DNA from: Amycolatopsis australiensis
GTDB lineage: Bacteria; Actinomycetota; Actinomycetes; Mycobacteriales; Pseudonocardiaceae
Direction of reading: 5' to 3'
Assembly (NCBI RefSeq): GCF_900119165.1
Contig: NZ_FPJG01000006.1
Location: forward strand, 7,850,001 to 7,914,000
Length of the DNA stretch: 64,000 nt
Shown: piece after piece, positions 21,767 through 30,422 of the stretch
Numbering within the stretch: the stretch's first letter is position 1
Layout of the letters: each line of letters begins with the position of its first letter
Notes under the pieces: generated by a model
Databases searched by the model: none
Seen by the model: the letters and a program-made list of their open reading frames with translations, nothing else
What the model was told of the DNA's origin: nothing
Translations under genes and position numbers: made by a program

Positions 21767-21796
21767 TTCCAATGAGCGATACATCGCTCATTGGAA
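21767..21796. promoter_or_regulatory. Perfect 30-bp palindrome upstream of secreted-protein operon
   Basis: Two 14-bp arms (TTCCAATGAGCGAT and its exact reverse complement) flank a 2-bp centre AC. It ends 99 bp before the ATG at 21896. A symmetric, AT-richer element of this size in a GC-rich promoter region is what an operator for a dimeric repressor (for example TetR type) looks like. No matching regulator gene is adjacent. Confidence 0.6.
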
Positions 21797-21895
21797 TGTC
21801 ACGTGTCGGCGGAAAACACGCGTGCGCATTTTCGCGCGTTCACGCTCCGCCATTCCCATCGGGCCGGGTTCCGGCACGTACGAGAAGGAAAACGC

Positions 21896-22429
21896 ATGCA
21901 CTTCAGCAAGAAGCTCGCCGGCGCGGCCGCGGTCGCGCTCGGGCTCGCCACCGCCGGTGTCTGGACCGCTTCCGCGGCCTCCAGCGCCACCGCGGCCGAC
22001 GGCGACACCCAGCCCTCGCTCGTCGAGGACTACTCCTATCCCGGCGCCGCCGCGATCCAGGCGCAGTACCACGTCACCCTCATCTCCGGCGACGGCCACA
22101 TCGTCTTCGCCGACTGCGCCACGCCGCCGGTCGACAACGTCAGTGTCATGCAGGTCCGCTCGACCGAGGACGTCGGCACCAACGGTCTCGTCTGCTTCAA
22201 GGTCCTCGCCCCGGCCGGCCACCTCGAGCTGCGCATCCCGGCCGTCTACGAAATCCGCGGTGACGGACGCGCCAGCGGCGCGGGCCACAAGGTCAAGGCC
22301 GAGGTCACCACGGACGCCGGCCAGCACTCGACGGTGGACGTCAACCCGAGCGGCAGCACGCAGGTCGGCATCGGCGCGAACCCGAACAACCCGCCGGCCA
22401 CCCTCCTGCAGCTGACCGCGGCGCCCTGA
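21896..22429 (+). CDS. Secreted protein of unknown function
   Basis: A 177-residue exported protein. Residues 1-34 form a Sec signal peptide (basic MHFSKK, hydrophobic LAGAAAVALGLATAGVWTASA, AxA-type site). The mature part has two Cys (FADCATPP and GLVCFKV), probably one disulfide, and beta-rich sequence (YHVTLISGDGHIVF, HLELRIPAVYEIRG), ending in a Thr/Asn/Pro-rich tail. ATG at 21896 is preceded by AAGGAA. It is followed after 5 bp by the pseudoprotease-lectin gene and begins that operon. Possibly associated with the proteins encoded after it. Confidence 0.8.
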   Translation: MHFSKKLAGAAAVALGLATAGVWTASAASSATAADGDTQPSLVEDYSYPGAAAIQAQYHVTLISGDGHIVFADCATPPVDNVSVMQVRSTEDVGTNGLVCFKVLAPAGHLELRIPAVYEIRGDGRASGAGHKVKAEVTTDAGQHSTVDVNPSGSTQVGIGANPNNPPATLLQLTAAP

Positions 22430-22434
22430 TCGCC

Positions 22435-23975
22435 ATGCGCGCCACGACTTCCGCGATCCTGTCCGCCACCGTGCTCGCCGGTGGCCTGCTCGCCGCCACG
22501 CCGGCGGGCGCCGTGTCCGGGGGACCACGGTCCCCGCCGGCACCCATCCGTTCCTGGCGCGGATCACCACCGCCACGAAAGCGTGCTCCGGCGCGCTGAT
22601 CGACCCGTCGTGGCTGCTGACCTCCGCGTCCTGCCTCACGCCGACCGACTCGGGCGCCTCGAGCGAAGCCGCCACGATCACCGTCGGCGACGTGAACCTC
22701 GGTACCGGCGCCGGGTTCACCACGACAGTGGCCAAGGTCGTCCGCCACCCCGGCCGTGACGTCGTCCTCGCGAAGCTCGCGGCCGCCGCGACCGCCGTCA
22801 CGCCGGTGGCCGTGAGCACCACCGCGCCGCAGGCCGGGGAAACCCTGCAGGTGGCCGGCTTCGGCCGGACGGCCACCGAGTGGGTGCCCGGGCGGCCGCG
22901 CGTCGCGGCGTTCACCGTCGCGGGCGTCGACGGCTCCGCGGTATCCGTCTCTTCGGCCGACGGCGTGGACACCTGCAAGGGCGACGCCGGTGGCCCCGCC
23001 TTCCGGGTCACCGGCGGCACCGCCCAGCTCGTCGCGCTGAGCAGCACCTCGTGGCAGCACGGCTGCCTCGACGTCACCGAAACCCGCCAGGGCGGCACCG
23101 AAACCCGCGTCGACGACCTCGCCACGTGGATCCGCCAGCACACCCTGCCGACGCCCGTGTCGTGCCCCGCCGGGGCGGCGATCTGGACCGCCCGCACCGA
23201 CGGCACCCTCTGGCGGTACGTCCACCAGGGCGCGGCCGACGGCACCTTGAGCTGGACGCAGCCGAGCAAGGCGATCGGCTGGGGCTGGGACGGCAGGACG
23301 CTGGCCGGCAAGGGCGGCGTGATCTGGGACATCCACCGCAACCACGGCTCCGGTGACCCGTTCGGCTCCGGCAGCCTCAAGCGCTGGGTCTACTCGACCG
23401 ACAGCGGCTGGAGCGGCGGCGGCCAGGTCGGCAGCGGCTGGGAACGCTACCTCACGCCCGAGTACCGCGAGCGGATCACCGTGGACCGGCAGAACCGCAT
23501 CTTCATGATCGACGACCAGCACCGGCTGAAGGTCTACGCCTGGGACGACGCCACCGGCTGGTGGGTCAACGGCGGCGGCGACGTGCTCGACACCGGCTGG
23601 GACCGCTTCGACTCGATCACCGCGGCCGGCGACGGCGTGCTGTACGCGCGGAAGCCGACCGGCGAGCTGTTCCGGTTCCAGTACGACTTCACGACGTCGT
23701 CGTGGACCCAGCGCGACAAGCCGGTGGGCGTCGGCTGGCAGATGTTCAGCGAGATCTTCTCGCCGGGCGGCGACATCCTGTACGGCCGCGGCAGCACCGG
23801 CAGCAGCCCCTGGGACGGCCAACCCGGCCCGGTTCTCCGCTGGTACCGCTACTCCGACAACACCGACACGTGGGCCCCGTCGGGCCCGGACCGCATGGGC
23901 GTGACGATCGGCACGGGCTGGAACACCGAGATCCACGTGACCGCCGCGCCGGACTCCTGCACGCTCACCCCCTGA
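22435..23975 (+). CDS. Inactive trypsin-like protein fused to tachylectin-2-like propeller (frameshifted at its start)
   Basis: The ATG at 22435 opens a signal peptide (MRATTSAILSATVLAGGLLAATPAGAVSG) that is one base out of frame with the rest; adding one G to the G5 run at 22519-22523 restores about 513 residues. The S1 (chymotrypsin-fold) domain runs from ITTATKACSGALIDPSWLL to VDDLATWIRQH. The catalytic His is Ser (LTSASC, codon 22629-22631) and the catalytic Ser is Ala (CKGDAGGP, codon 22986-22988), while Asp remains (RDVVLAKL): a pseudoprotease. The C-terminal half has about five Trp-rich repeats (DGTLWRYVHQG..., GWDRFDSITAAGDGVLYARKPTGELFRF...) typical of a tachylectin-2-like beta-propeller that binds sugars. 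Probably extracellular binding, not proteolysis. Confidence 0.8.
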
Positions 23976-23992
23976 TCCGAGAACGGAACCGC

Positions 23993-25876
23993 ATGCGCAC
24001 GAACGCACGAAGAACAGCGACGATCTCGGCGGCGGTGGTCGCGGCCGGCCTGCTGGCCGCCGTCCCCGCGGCGGCCGTCCCCGGCGGTAGCGCCGCCGGG
24101 CTCGGCTTCGCCGCCAAGATCACCACGGACGGCCGGGCCTGCAGTGGCGCGCTCGTCGAACCGGCGCTCGTCCTGACGGCGGCGAGCTGCTTCCCGGTGA
24201 ACCCGCCGGCCCAGCCGGTCACGGTCGCGGTCGGCGGCCACACCGCGAAGGTGACGGCGGTGCTCCCGCGCACCGACCGCGACGCGGCGCTGGTCCGGCT
24301 CGACACGACGATCACCGACGTCACGCCGCTGAAGCTCAGCGCGGCGGCGGGCGTGCCGGGCGCGTCGGAGCAGCTGACGCTCGCCGGCTGGGGCCGCACG
24401 GGCACCGAGTGGGTGCCGGACGAGGCCCACACCGGCACGTTCACGACGTCGGCCGCGGGCGCGACGACGCTGTCGCTCACCGGGACGGCGGACGCCTGCA
24501 AGGGCGACGCGGGCGCGCCGGTGTACCGCGCGGACGGCACGGTCGTCGCAGTGGCGGGCCGCTCCTGGCAGCACGGCTGCTTCGGCGAAACCGGCACGCA
24601 GCAGGGAACGAGCGCCGCCCGGGTGGACGACCTGAGCCCGTGGATCCGCGGTGAGGCGATCATCGGCACGGCGAAGGCGGTGGGCCACGGCGTCACGCTG
24701 ACGTGGACTCCGCTGTCGGCATCCGACGGCGCGACGTACTCGGTGTACGCGAGCTCGGACGGCCCGGCGGTGATGAGCGCGGAGCAGTTCATCGGCTCGA
24801 CGTCGGGCACGACGCTGCTGCACTCGGCGACGGCCCGGAAGACGTGGCACTACCTGGTGATTTCGTCGACGGGAGCGGCAAGCCCGGACTTCACGGCGAA
24901 GACGGGCGCCCGGTCACCGTCCGACTTCAGCGGCGACGGCAAGGACGACATCGCCACCTTCACCAGGGCGAACGGCGCGGACGTCTTCGTCGCGGCCTCG
25001 GACGGCAGCAAGTTCCAGGGCACGTCCGCGAAGTGGCACGACGCGTTCGGGATCGGCACGGAGATCCCGCTGGCCGGCGACTTCAACGGCGACGGGAAGG
25101 TCGACGTCGCGACCTTCACCCGGGGCACGACCGGCGACGTCTACGTGGCGCTGTCCGACGGCACGAAGTTCAACGGCGACGGCGTCAAGTGGCACGACAA
25201 CTTCGCCTACAACAACGAAATCCCCGCCATCGGCGACTTCAACGGCGACGGCAAGGACGACATCGCCGTCTTCACGCTCGGCGGCCAGGCGGACGTGTAC
25301 GTCGCTCTCTCGGACGGCACGAAGTTCGTCGGTGACGGTGTCAAGTGGCACGATCACTTCGGCATCGACAACGAACTGCCCTACGTCGGTGACTTCAACG
25401 GTGACGGCAAGGACGACATCGCCGTGTTCAACCGGGGCACGACCGGCGACGTCTACGTCGCCCTGTCGGACGGCTTCCGGTTCAACGGCGACAGCGTCAA
25501 ATGGCACGACAACTTCGCCTACAACAACGAAATCCCCGCCATCGGCGACTTCAACGGCGACGGCAAGGACGACATCGCGGTCTTCACCCGCACCAGTACC
25601 GGCGACGTCTACGTGGCGTTGTCGGACGGCACGAAGTTCAACGGCGACGGCGTCAAGTGGCACGACAACTTCGCCTACAACAACGAAATCCCCGCCATCG
25701 GCGACTTCAACGGCGACGGCAAGAGCGACGTCGCGGTCTTCACCCGCGGCAGCCTCGCCGACGTCTACGTGGCGCTGTCCGACGGCACGAAGTTCAACGG
25801 CGACAGCGTCAAATGGCACGACAACTTCGCCTACAACGACGAAGTGCCGGTGCCACGGGCGATCACCGTCCTGTGA
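23993..25876 (+). CDS. Inactive trypsin-like protein with FG-GAP/VCBS repeats
   Basis: A 627-residue secreted protein: signal peptide (1-29, ending PAAAVPG), S1 domain (about 38-225), a short fibronectin-III-like linker (TAKAVGHGVTLTWTPLSASDGATYSVYAS, about 225-300), then about six FG-GAP/VCBS repeats of 52 residues with Ca-binding DFNGDGKDDIAVF loops. As in the preceding gene, His is replaced by Ser (LTAASC, codon 24185-24187) and Ser by Ala (CKGDAGAP, codon 24509-24511); Asp is kept. It is 17 bp after its neighbour and closely related to it in the S1 part (both have EWVP and SWQHGC blocks). A surface or matrix-binding role is inferred from the propeller. Confidence 0.88.
   Translation: MRTNARRTATISAAVVAAGLLAAVPAAAVPGGSAAGLGFAAKITTDGRACSGALVEPALVLTAASCFPVNPPAQPVTVAVGGHTAKVTAVLPRTDRDAALVRLDTTITDVTPLKLSAAAGVPGASEQLTLAGWGRTGTEWVPDEAHTGTFTTSAAGATTLSLTGTADACKGDAGAPVYRADGTVVAVAGRSWQHGCFGETGTQQGTSAARVDDLSPWIRGEAIIGTAKAVGHGVTLTWTPLSASDGATYSVYASSDGPAVMSAEQFIGSTSGTTLLHSATARKTWHYLVISSTGAASPDFTAKTGARSPSDFSGDGKDDIATFTRANGADVFVAASDGSKFQGTSAKWHDAFGIGTEIPLAGDFNGDGKVDVATFTRGTTGDVYVALSDGTKFNGDGVKWHDNFAYNNEIPAIGDFNGDGKDDIAVFTLGGQADVYVALSDGTKFVGDGVKWHDHFGIDNELPYVGDFNGDGKDDIAVFNRGTTGDVYVALSDGFRFNGDSVKWHDNFAYNNEIPAIGDFNGDGKDDIAVFTRTSTGDVYVALSDGTKFNGDGVKWHDNFAYNNEIPAIGDFNGDGKSDVAVFTRGSLADVYVALSDGTKFNGDSVKWHDNFAYNDEVPVPRAITVL
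24925..25845 (+). repeat. 156-bp tandem coding repeats (FG-GAP units)
   Basis: About six units of 156 bp. Identical landmarks lie at 25211, 25523 and 25679 (spacings 312 and 156). Several units are nearly identical at nucleotide level over more than 80 bp, which implies recent duplication or gene conversion and makes the stretch prone to copy-number change and misassembly. Confidence 0.85.
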
Positions 25877-25880
25877 GACA

Positions 25881-25912
25881 CCCTGCCCCGGCACACGCGT
25901 GCCGGGGCAGGG
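25881..25912 (+). terminator. Terminator hairpin after the pseudoprotease operon
   Basis: A 14-bp perfect stem (CCCTGCCCCGGCAC and its complement) with loop ACGC starts 5 bp after the stop codon at 25876. No clear T-run follows, as is common in actinobacteria. The remaining gap to 26152 holds no evident gene. Confidence 0.75.
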
Positions 25913-26152
25913 TCCTTGCTCCGGCGGCCCGCGCTTCCGGCCGGTGGCGTAGTCCGGTCGCTCAGGCAAGACGCGATGACCGGCCGCTCGAGCGCCGTCC
26001 GGCGTCAGCACGCCTCGCACCGCCGGCGAAGACTGCGTGGGGCCGGGTTTCCCGACTTCGGTAGGTTCCGCAAATCCTTCACGGCTCCTAGCTTGGGCTG
26101 GTCGTCCCGTTCGGGACGAATTTCCGGATCACCTGGGCCGAAGGGCATTTTC

Positions 26153-26857
26153 ATGCGAATGTCGAGGGCTGTTGCCGCGGTGGGGGCTGCCGCCGCGGCG
26201 TTGAGCTTGGTCTCAGCCGGGGTTGCGGACGCCCAGCAGGACATCATCGGCGGGAGCACCGTCTCCTCCGCGCCGTGGGGCGCCCAGATCTACTGGAACA
26301 ACGTGTCCACCTACGGCGGGTTCGAGTGCTCGGGGACGATCATCGCCCCGCAGTGGGTGCTCACCGCCCGCCACTGCCTGAACTCGCCGGGCATGCACGT
26401 CGAGGTCGGCAGCGTGACGCTCCAGCAGGGCACGAACGCCAACGTCGACCAGCAGAAGGCGTCGCCCAACGGCGACATCGCCCTGCTGCACCTGGCGACG
26501 GCCGTGAACACCACGTACATGAAGCTCGGCACCGGGAACCCGCCGGCCGGGTCGACCAACCAGATCTACGGCTGGGGCCGCACGCAGGGCAGCAGCCCGC
26601 CGTCGAGCACGCTGAAGACCGCGAACGTGCGCGTGACGGGCCTCAGCTCGGACGCCTTCGGCGGCACGGCGATCGCCAGCCAGGGCATCAACGGCTCGGC
26701 CTGGCACGGCGACTCGGGCGGACCGCAGCTGTCCAACGGCGTCCAGGTCGGCGTGTGCTCCACGGGCGACAACTCCGGTTCGGACCCGCAGGGCACGCAG
26801 AACTACGCGAGCATCGCGTCGAGCCGCAGCTGGATCCGCACCACGGCCGGCGTCTGA
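26153..26857 (+). CDS. Secreted trypsin-like serine protease (S1 family), intact
   Basis: A 234-residue exported protease. Signal peptide about 1-27 (ending GVADA), short pro-segment, and mature N-terminus at IIGGSTV. The triad is complete: His in LTARHCLNSPG, Asp in NGDIALLHL, Ser in WHGDSGGPQL; the substrate-pocket region SDPQGTQNYASIAS completes the fold. Size agrees with small actinomycete S1 proteases. ATG at 26153 is preceded by AAGGG; an internal ATG at 26159 is possible. It stands apart from the two inactive paralogs, after a terminator, and is more distant from them than they are from each other. Confidence 0.9.
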   Translation: MRMSRAVAAVGAAAAALSLVSAGVADAQQDIIGGSTVSSAPWGAQIYWNNVSTYGGFECSGTIIAPQWVLTARHCLNSPGMHVEVGSVTLQQGTNANVDQQKASPNGDIALLHLATAVNTTYMKLGTGNPPAGSTNQIYGWGRTQGSSPPSSTLKTANVRVTGLSSDAFGGTAIASQGINGSAWHGDSGGPQLSNGVQVGVCSTGDNSGSDPQGTQNYASIASSRSWIRTTAGV

Positions 26858-26866
26858 CGCGCGCCC

Positions 26867-26897
26867 GGACCGGCCTCCCCGCCCGGGAGGCCGGTCC
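26867..26897 (+). terminator. Terminator hairpin after the S1 protease
   Basis: A 13-bp perfect stem (GGACCGGCCTCCC and its complement) with a 5-nt loop, 10 bp after the stop codon. Confidence 0.7.
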
Positions 26898-26957
26898 CCG
26901 GCATACTGGCCCCATGAGGTTGCGCGCCGGAACGCTGCCCAGCGGGAAGACCGCGAA

Positions 26958-27433
26958 GTGATCGACGCCCGTACGGTCCTGCGCGTCCTCGGCGGGGTGC
27001 GGCCGGCCGACGTCTGGGTCGCGGGCGGCTGGGGCATCGACGCGCTCCTGGGCCGGCAGACCCGCGAGCACTGCGACCTCGACCTCCTGCACCGCTTGGA
27101 CCAGGAACCCGCCGTCCTCGCGGCACTCGGCTACCGCGAAACGCCCGACCTGCGCCCGGTCCGGTCGTCCTCTCCGACGGCGCCACGGAACTCGACCTCC
27201 ACCCGCTCGTCTTCGCCGGAGACGGTTCCGCGCGCCAAGCCGCCGACGACCGGGGTGCGACCTTCTCCTACCCCGCGGACTGCTTCGGCACCGGCCGGAT
27301 CGCCGGTGCCGAAGTGCCGTGCATCTCCGCCGCCCAGCAGGTTTTCTTCCACCAGGGCTACGTTCCGCAGCCGCATGGCCTCGCCGACATGCGTGCCCTG
27401 CGCGAGACCTCCGGCGTCGACACGCACTTCTAG
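26958..27433 (+). pseudogene. Aminoglycoside/lincosamide-type nucleotidyltransferase, frameshifted
   Basis: From GTG 26958 the protein reads MIDARTVLRVLGGVRPADVWVAGGWGIDALLGRQTREHCDLDLLHRLDQ..., with the GGWGIDALLG and DLDL motifs of the ANT(2'')/Lnu-like nucleotidyltransferase fold. After GYRETPDLRPV the frame becomes meaningless, while the frame one base off continues VVLSDGATELDLHPLVFAGDGSARQAADDRGATFSYPADCFGTGRIAGAEVPCISAAQQVFFHQGY...VDTHF to TAG at 27431. One extra G at 27163-27164 would restore about 159 residues. Family members AMPylate small substrates including antibiotics, but many are uncharacterised. Its stop overlaps the stop of the convergent ligase gene by 4 bp. Confidence 0.7.
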
Positions 27434-28836
27434 TCCACTATGGACCTTCGCAGCGCGGCCTTGTCCGGCTTGCCCGACGGCGCCACCGGGACCGCGCCCA
27501 CGAAGCTGAACCGCGCCGGGACCGCGGCCTCCCCCAGCTCGGCCGCCACCGCCTTGCGCAGCTCGGCCAGGTCCGGTTCCCGTCCCGGCGTCGGGACCAC
27601 GAACGCGTGCGCCGCCTCGCCCGTCCGCTCGTCCGGTACCGCCACGACGTACGCCTGGTCGACGTCCGGGTGCGCCGCGATCGCCCGCTCGATCGGGCCG
27701 GTGTAGTGGATGATCGCGTTGACGATCACGACGTCGCGGGCGCGCCCGGACAGGTGCAGGTAGCCGTCCGGGTCCACGAACCCGAGGTCCCGCGTGCGCA
27801 CCCAGCCGTCGCGCAGCACCTCGGCCGTCGCCGGCTCGTCGCGCCAGTAGCCCGCGAACGCCGAGGGCGTGCGGACCCAGACCTCGCCGTCCCGGACGTC
27901 GATTTCGACGGTGTCGCAGGGCTTTCCGACCGAGCCGGCGCCTTCGCCGGCCCGGCAGATCGTCAGCATGCCGGTTTCCGTCTGCCCGTACGCGTGGTGC
28001 ATCGCGGGCCCGATCCGCTCGGCCGCTTCGGCCAGCGTGTGCGGCGGCACCGGCGAGCCCGCCACGATCAGCCGCCGCGCCGCGCCGAGGTCCACGTCCG
28101 AGCCGCGCAGCACGCCGAGGACCTGGTGCAGCCGCGGCACGGTCAGCAACGCGGCCGTGATCCGCAGCCGTGGCAGCACCCACGGGAAGTCCGGCGGCCC
28201 TTCGGGGATCACCGCGGTCCCGCCCGCGAGCAGCGACAGCGCCAGCTGTTCGACCATCACCGCGCTGGCCAGCGTCCCGAACAGCAGGAACCGGCCGAAC
28301 CCGGCACCCAGCCGGGCGTGGGCCGAGCCCGGCACCGGCGCCCGCCACACGCGGCCTTCGGTCAGCGCGCGGTAGCTGTAGGCGACGCCCTTCGGCACGC
28401 CGGTGCTGCCGCTGGTGAACACGACCGTCGCGACGTCGTCGAGCCGGCCTTGCGGCACCGGCTCGGCGTACTCGGCCGACGCCAGCGCCGCCACTTCCAG
28501 CACCGGCACCGTGGCCGCCACCGGCTCGTCCACGACCAGCGCCGCGACGTCGGCGAGGACGTGCCGCAGCTGGGCCTCCGGCAGCCCGGGCCGCACGGCG
28601 ACCGCGCGGCCGCCGAGCACGTGCACCGCCACCAGCGCGGCGAACCCCTCGGGCGTGACGCCGGTGGCCAGGCCGACGCCGTCCCCCGGGCCGAGCCCGG
28701 CCGCCCGCAGGCCGGCGGTGAACCGGCCGATCAGCTCCCGCAGCTCGCCGCGTGACGTGACGCGGGAGCCGTGCTCGAAGGCGGGAACTTCCGGAGCGCG
28801 CTCCAGCTCGTCCAGCAGTGCCTGCGGGTGGACCAT
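27430..28836 (-). CDS. AMP-binding acyl-CoA synthetase-like enzyme (ANL superfamily)
   Basis: A 468-residue adenylate-forming enzyme. Core motifs are present: A3 P-loop FTSGSTGVPKGVAYSY, A5 HHAYGQTETGM, A7 RTRDLGFVDPDGYLHLSGRARD and A10 with the catalytic Lys (VAPSGKPDKAAL). It is slightly shorter than typical acyl-CoA ligases (about 500). Substrate cannot be told from sequence; no thiolation domain is attached and no NRPS/PKS genes are nearby. It stands alone, with the membrane protein gene ending 30 bp upstream in the same direction, so the two may form a transcription unit. Confidence 0.85.
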   Translation of the reverse strand: MVHPQALLDELERAPEVPAFEHGSRVTSRGELRELIGRFTAGLRAAGLGPGDGVGLATGVTPEGFAALVAVHVLGGRAVAVRPGLPEAQLRHVLADVAALVVDEPVAATVPVLEVAALASAEYAEPVPQGRLDDVATVVFTSGSTGVPKGVAYSYRALTEGRVWRAPVPGSAHARLGAGFGRFLLFGTLASAVMVEQLALSLLAGGTAVIPEGPPDFPWVLPRLRITAALLTVPRLHQVLGVLRGSDVDLGAARRLIVAGSPVPPHTLAEAAERIGPAMHHAYGQTETGMLTICRAGEGAGSVGKPCDTVEIDVRDGEVWVRTPSAFAGYWRDEPATAEVLRDGWVRTRDLGFVDPDGYLHLSGRARDVVIVNAIIHYTGPIERAIAAHPDVDQAYVVAVPDERTGEAAHAFVVPTPGREPDLAELRKAVAAELGEAAVPARFSFVGAVPVAPSGKPDKAALRRSIVD

Positions 28837-28866
28837 CTCGACCGCCTTTCGCCCGGGGCTCCCGGT

Positions 28867-29841
28867 CTACCGGGCGGATCTCAGAATTTCGGCAGAAACC
28901 CGCGGCCGCAGCACCACCGCGCCCGCCGTCACGACCGCGGCGGCCAGCGCGAAGGCCGCCGCCAGGGTCCGGAAGTCGGGGTGGACGATCGACTGCCCGC
29001 GCTGCGCCTGCCAGGTGAGCAGCACCAGCAGGCCCGCGTACCCGGCGCCCGCGATCCGGACGAGCCGGCGCCGGACGACGTCGGCCGAGAGCACGGGATA
29101 CCGGCGCGCGAGCAACAGGAGCCCGAAGGCGGCGAGCGGCAGCACCTGCAGGGCGTGGATACCGGCGAAGTGCGGGATGCGCATGTCCCCGCCCACGGTG
29201 CTCCAGCCGAGCACGGGCAGGCCGGGCCCGCCGTCCTCGACGCCGACGGAGTGCGCGCCGAACGTCGAGGGCTTGCCGCCCGCGTCCAGCACGGCCCGCT
29301 GCGCCGGCGACGGCGAGAACATCAGCATCGCGACGCCCATCCCGGCCAGTGCCAGGCCGGTCCCCCAGCGCAACGCCGAGTTCAGCGCGCGGTCCGGCAG
29401 GCGCTGGAACAGCAGCAGGACGACCACGGCGGCGGTCATCAGCCACGCCGTGTACGCGCCGGCGGCGACGACGTTGTTGATCGCGACGTCGGCCGGGGTC
29501 GCCTTGTTGAAGTGCAGTGTGTGGTCCCGGACGACCAGCTGCCACACGAGCAGCCCGACGTCCATGCCGATGCCCGCGGCGAAGACCGTGCCGAACCACC
29601 AGCCGGCCCGCCGTCCGCGCCGCACGTGGGTCAGCAGCCACGCCAGCGTCAGCGCGTACGTCCCGACCGAAACCGAGAACTTGAACGGCTTGAGCCAGAT
29701 CGGCGCATTGACCAGCGTGCGATCATCGAACAGCAGCCCGAGCAGCGAAGCCGCGCACAGCAGCCCCATCACCCCGGCGAGCACCACCAGCGGGCGGTGC
29801 CACGCCCGGAGCGTGACCAGCGGATTTCCCTTGTCTGCCAT
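28867..29841 (-). CDS. Conserved membrane protein of unknown function
   Basis: A 324-residue protein with about eight transmembrane helices (for example LVVLAGVMGLLCAASLLGLLF, TAWLMTAAVVVLLLFQ, IHALQVLPLAAFGLLLLAR, LAAAFALAAAVVTAGAVVL). Polar loops contain APIWLKPFKFSVS and FAGIHALQ with His residues. No family name is recognised. ATG at 29841 (MADKGNPLVTLRAWHRPLVV) is preferred to the GC-skewed upstream extension to 29877. Confidence 0.72.
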   Translation of the reverse strand: MADKGNPLVTLRAWHRPLVVLAGVMGLLCAASLLGLLFDDRTLVNAPIWLKPFKFSVSVGTYALTLAWLLTHVRRGRRAGWWFGTVFAAGIGMDVGLLVWQLVVRDHTLHFNKATPADVAINNVVAAGAYTAWLMTAAVVVLLLFQRLPDRALNSALRWGTGLALAGMGVAMLMFSPSPAQRAVLDAGGKPSTFGAHSVGVEDGGPGLPVLGWSTVGGDMRIPHFAGIHALQVLPLAAFGLLLLARRYPVLSADVVRRRLVRIAGAGYAGLLVLLTWQAQRGQSIVHPDFRTLAAAFALAAAVVTAGAVVLRPRVSAEILRSAR

Positions 29842-29965
29842 GGCATACAGCGTGGCCGGGACCCCGGCCGGGAGCACTGGAGCGCACCCCCGTCCGCGGG
29901 TGGGGCCACCCCCACCGGCCCGCTGTGGGTAATAGTGCCGTCACCGCGACCGGCAGTTGTGCCGT

Positions 29966-29993
29966 TTGACCACACCAGGCTCTTTCCTAGCGT
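29966..29993 (+). promoter_or_regulatory. Putative promoter of the WXG100 operon
   Basis: TTGACC (29966-29971) and TAGCGT (29988-29993) are separated by 16 bp and lie about 70 bp before the first WXG100 start codon. The -10 is only a fair match. Confidence 0.4.
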
Positions 29994-30060
29994 GACTTTC
30001 ACACCGCGCGGACCACCGCGCCAAGGGGAAATTCCGCTTCAGGAAGGAGGTGGCCCGTCG

Positions 30061-30405
30061 ATGTCCAGTCCGGGATTCCAGGCAGATTCCGCTGCCATGA
30101 CGCGCGCCGTCCAGGGTTTCGAGGAAACCGCGACGAACGCCAAGTCCACGATGGCCAGCTTGGAGTCCGAGCTGACCGAGGCGCTGCGCAACTACAAGGG
30201 TGACCAGGCCGTGGCGTTCTGGGACCTCCAGCGGCGGCTGCAGGAGAAGATGAGCGTCGCGGTCAAGGAGCTCGACACGATGTCGCAGCTCGTGCACACC
30301 AGCCACGCGAACTACGGCCGCGGCGACGCCGACGTCCACCAGAGCTTCCAGGGGGTCGCCAGCACCCTCGAGGGCTCGGGCGTGATCCCCCGCCTCAACC
30401 CCTGA
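30061..30405 (+). CDS. WXG100 family protein (ESAT-6/CFP-10-like), first of pair
   Basis: A 114-residue helical-hairpin protein, MSSPGFQADSAAMTRAVQGFEETATNAKSTMASLESELTEALRNYKGDQAVAFWDLQRRLQEKM... The turn carries YKG in place of the classical WxG, with Trp five residues later in the following helix, a variant seen in some ESX substrates. A very strong AAGGAGGT (30044-30051) 9 bp before the ATG indicates high expression. It is followed by a second WXG100 gene after 17 bp, the usual arrangement for the secreted heterodimer of the ESX machine. Confidence 0.9.
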   Translation: MSSPGFQADSAAMTRAVQGFEETATNAKSTMASLESELTEALRNYKGDQAVAFWDLQRRLQEKMSVAVKELDTMSQLVHTSHANYGRGDADVHQSFQGVASTLEGSGVIPRLNP

Positions 30406-30422
30406 TCCGAGAGGACTGATCG

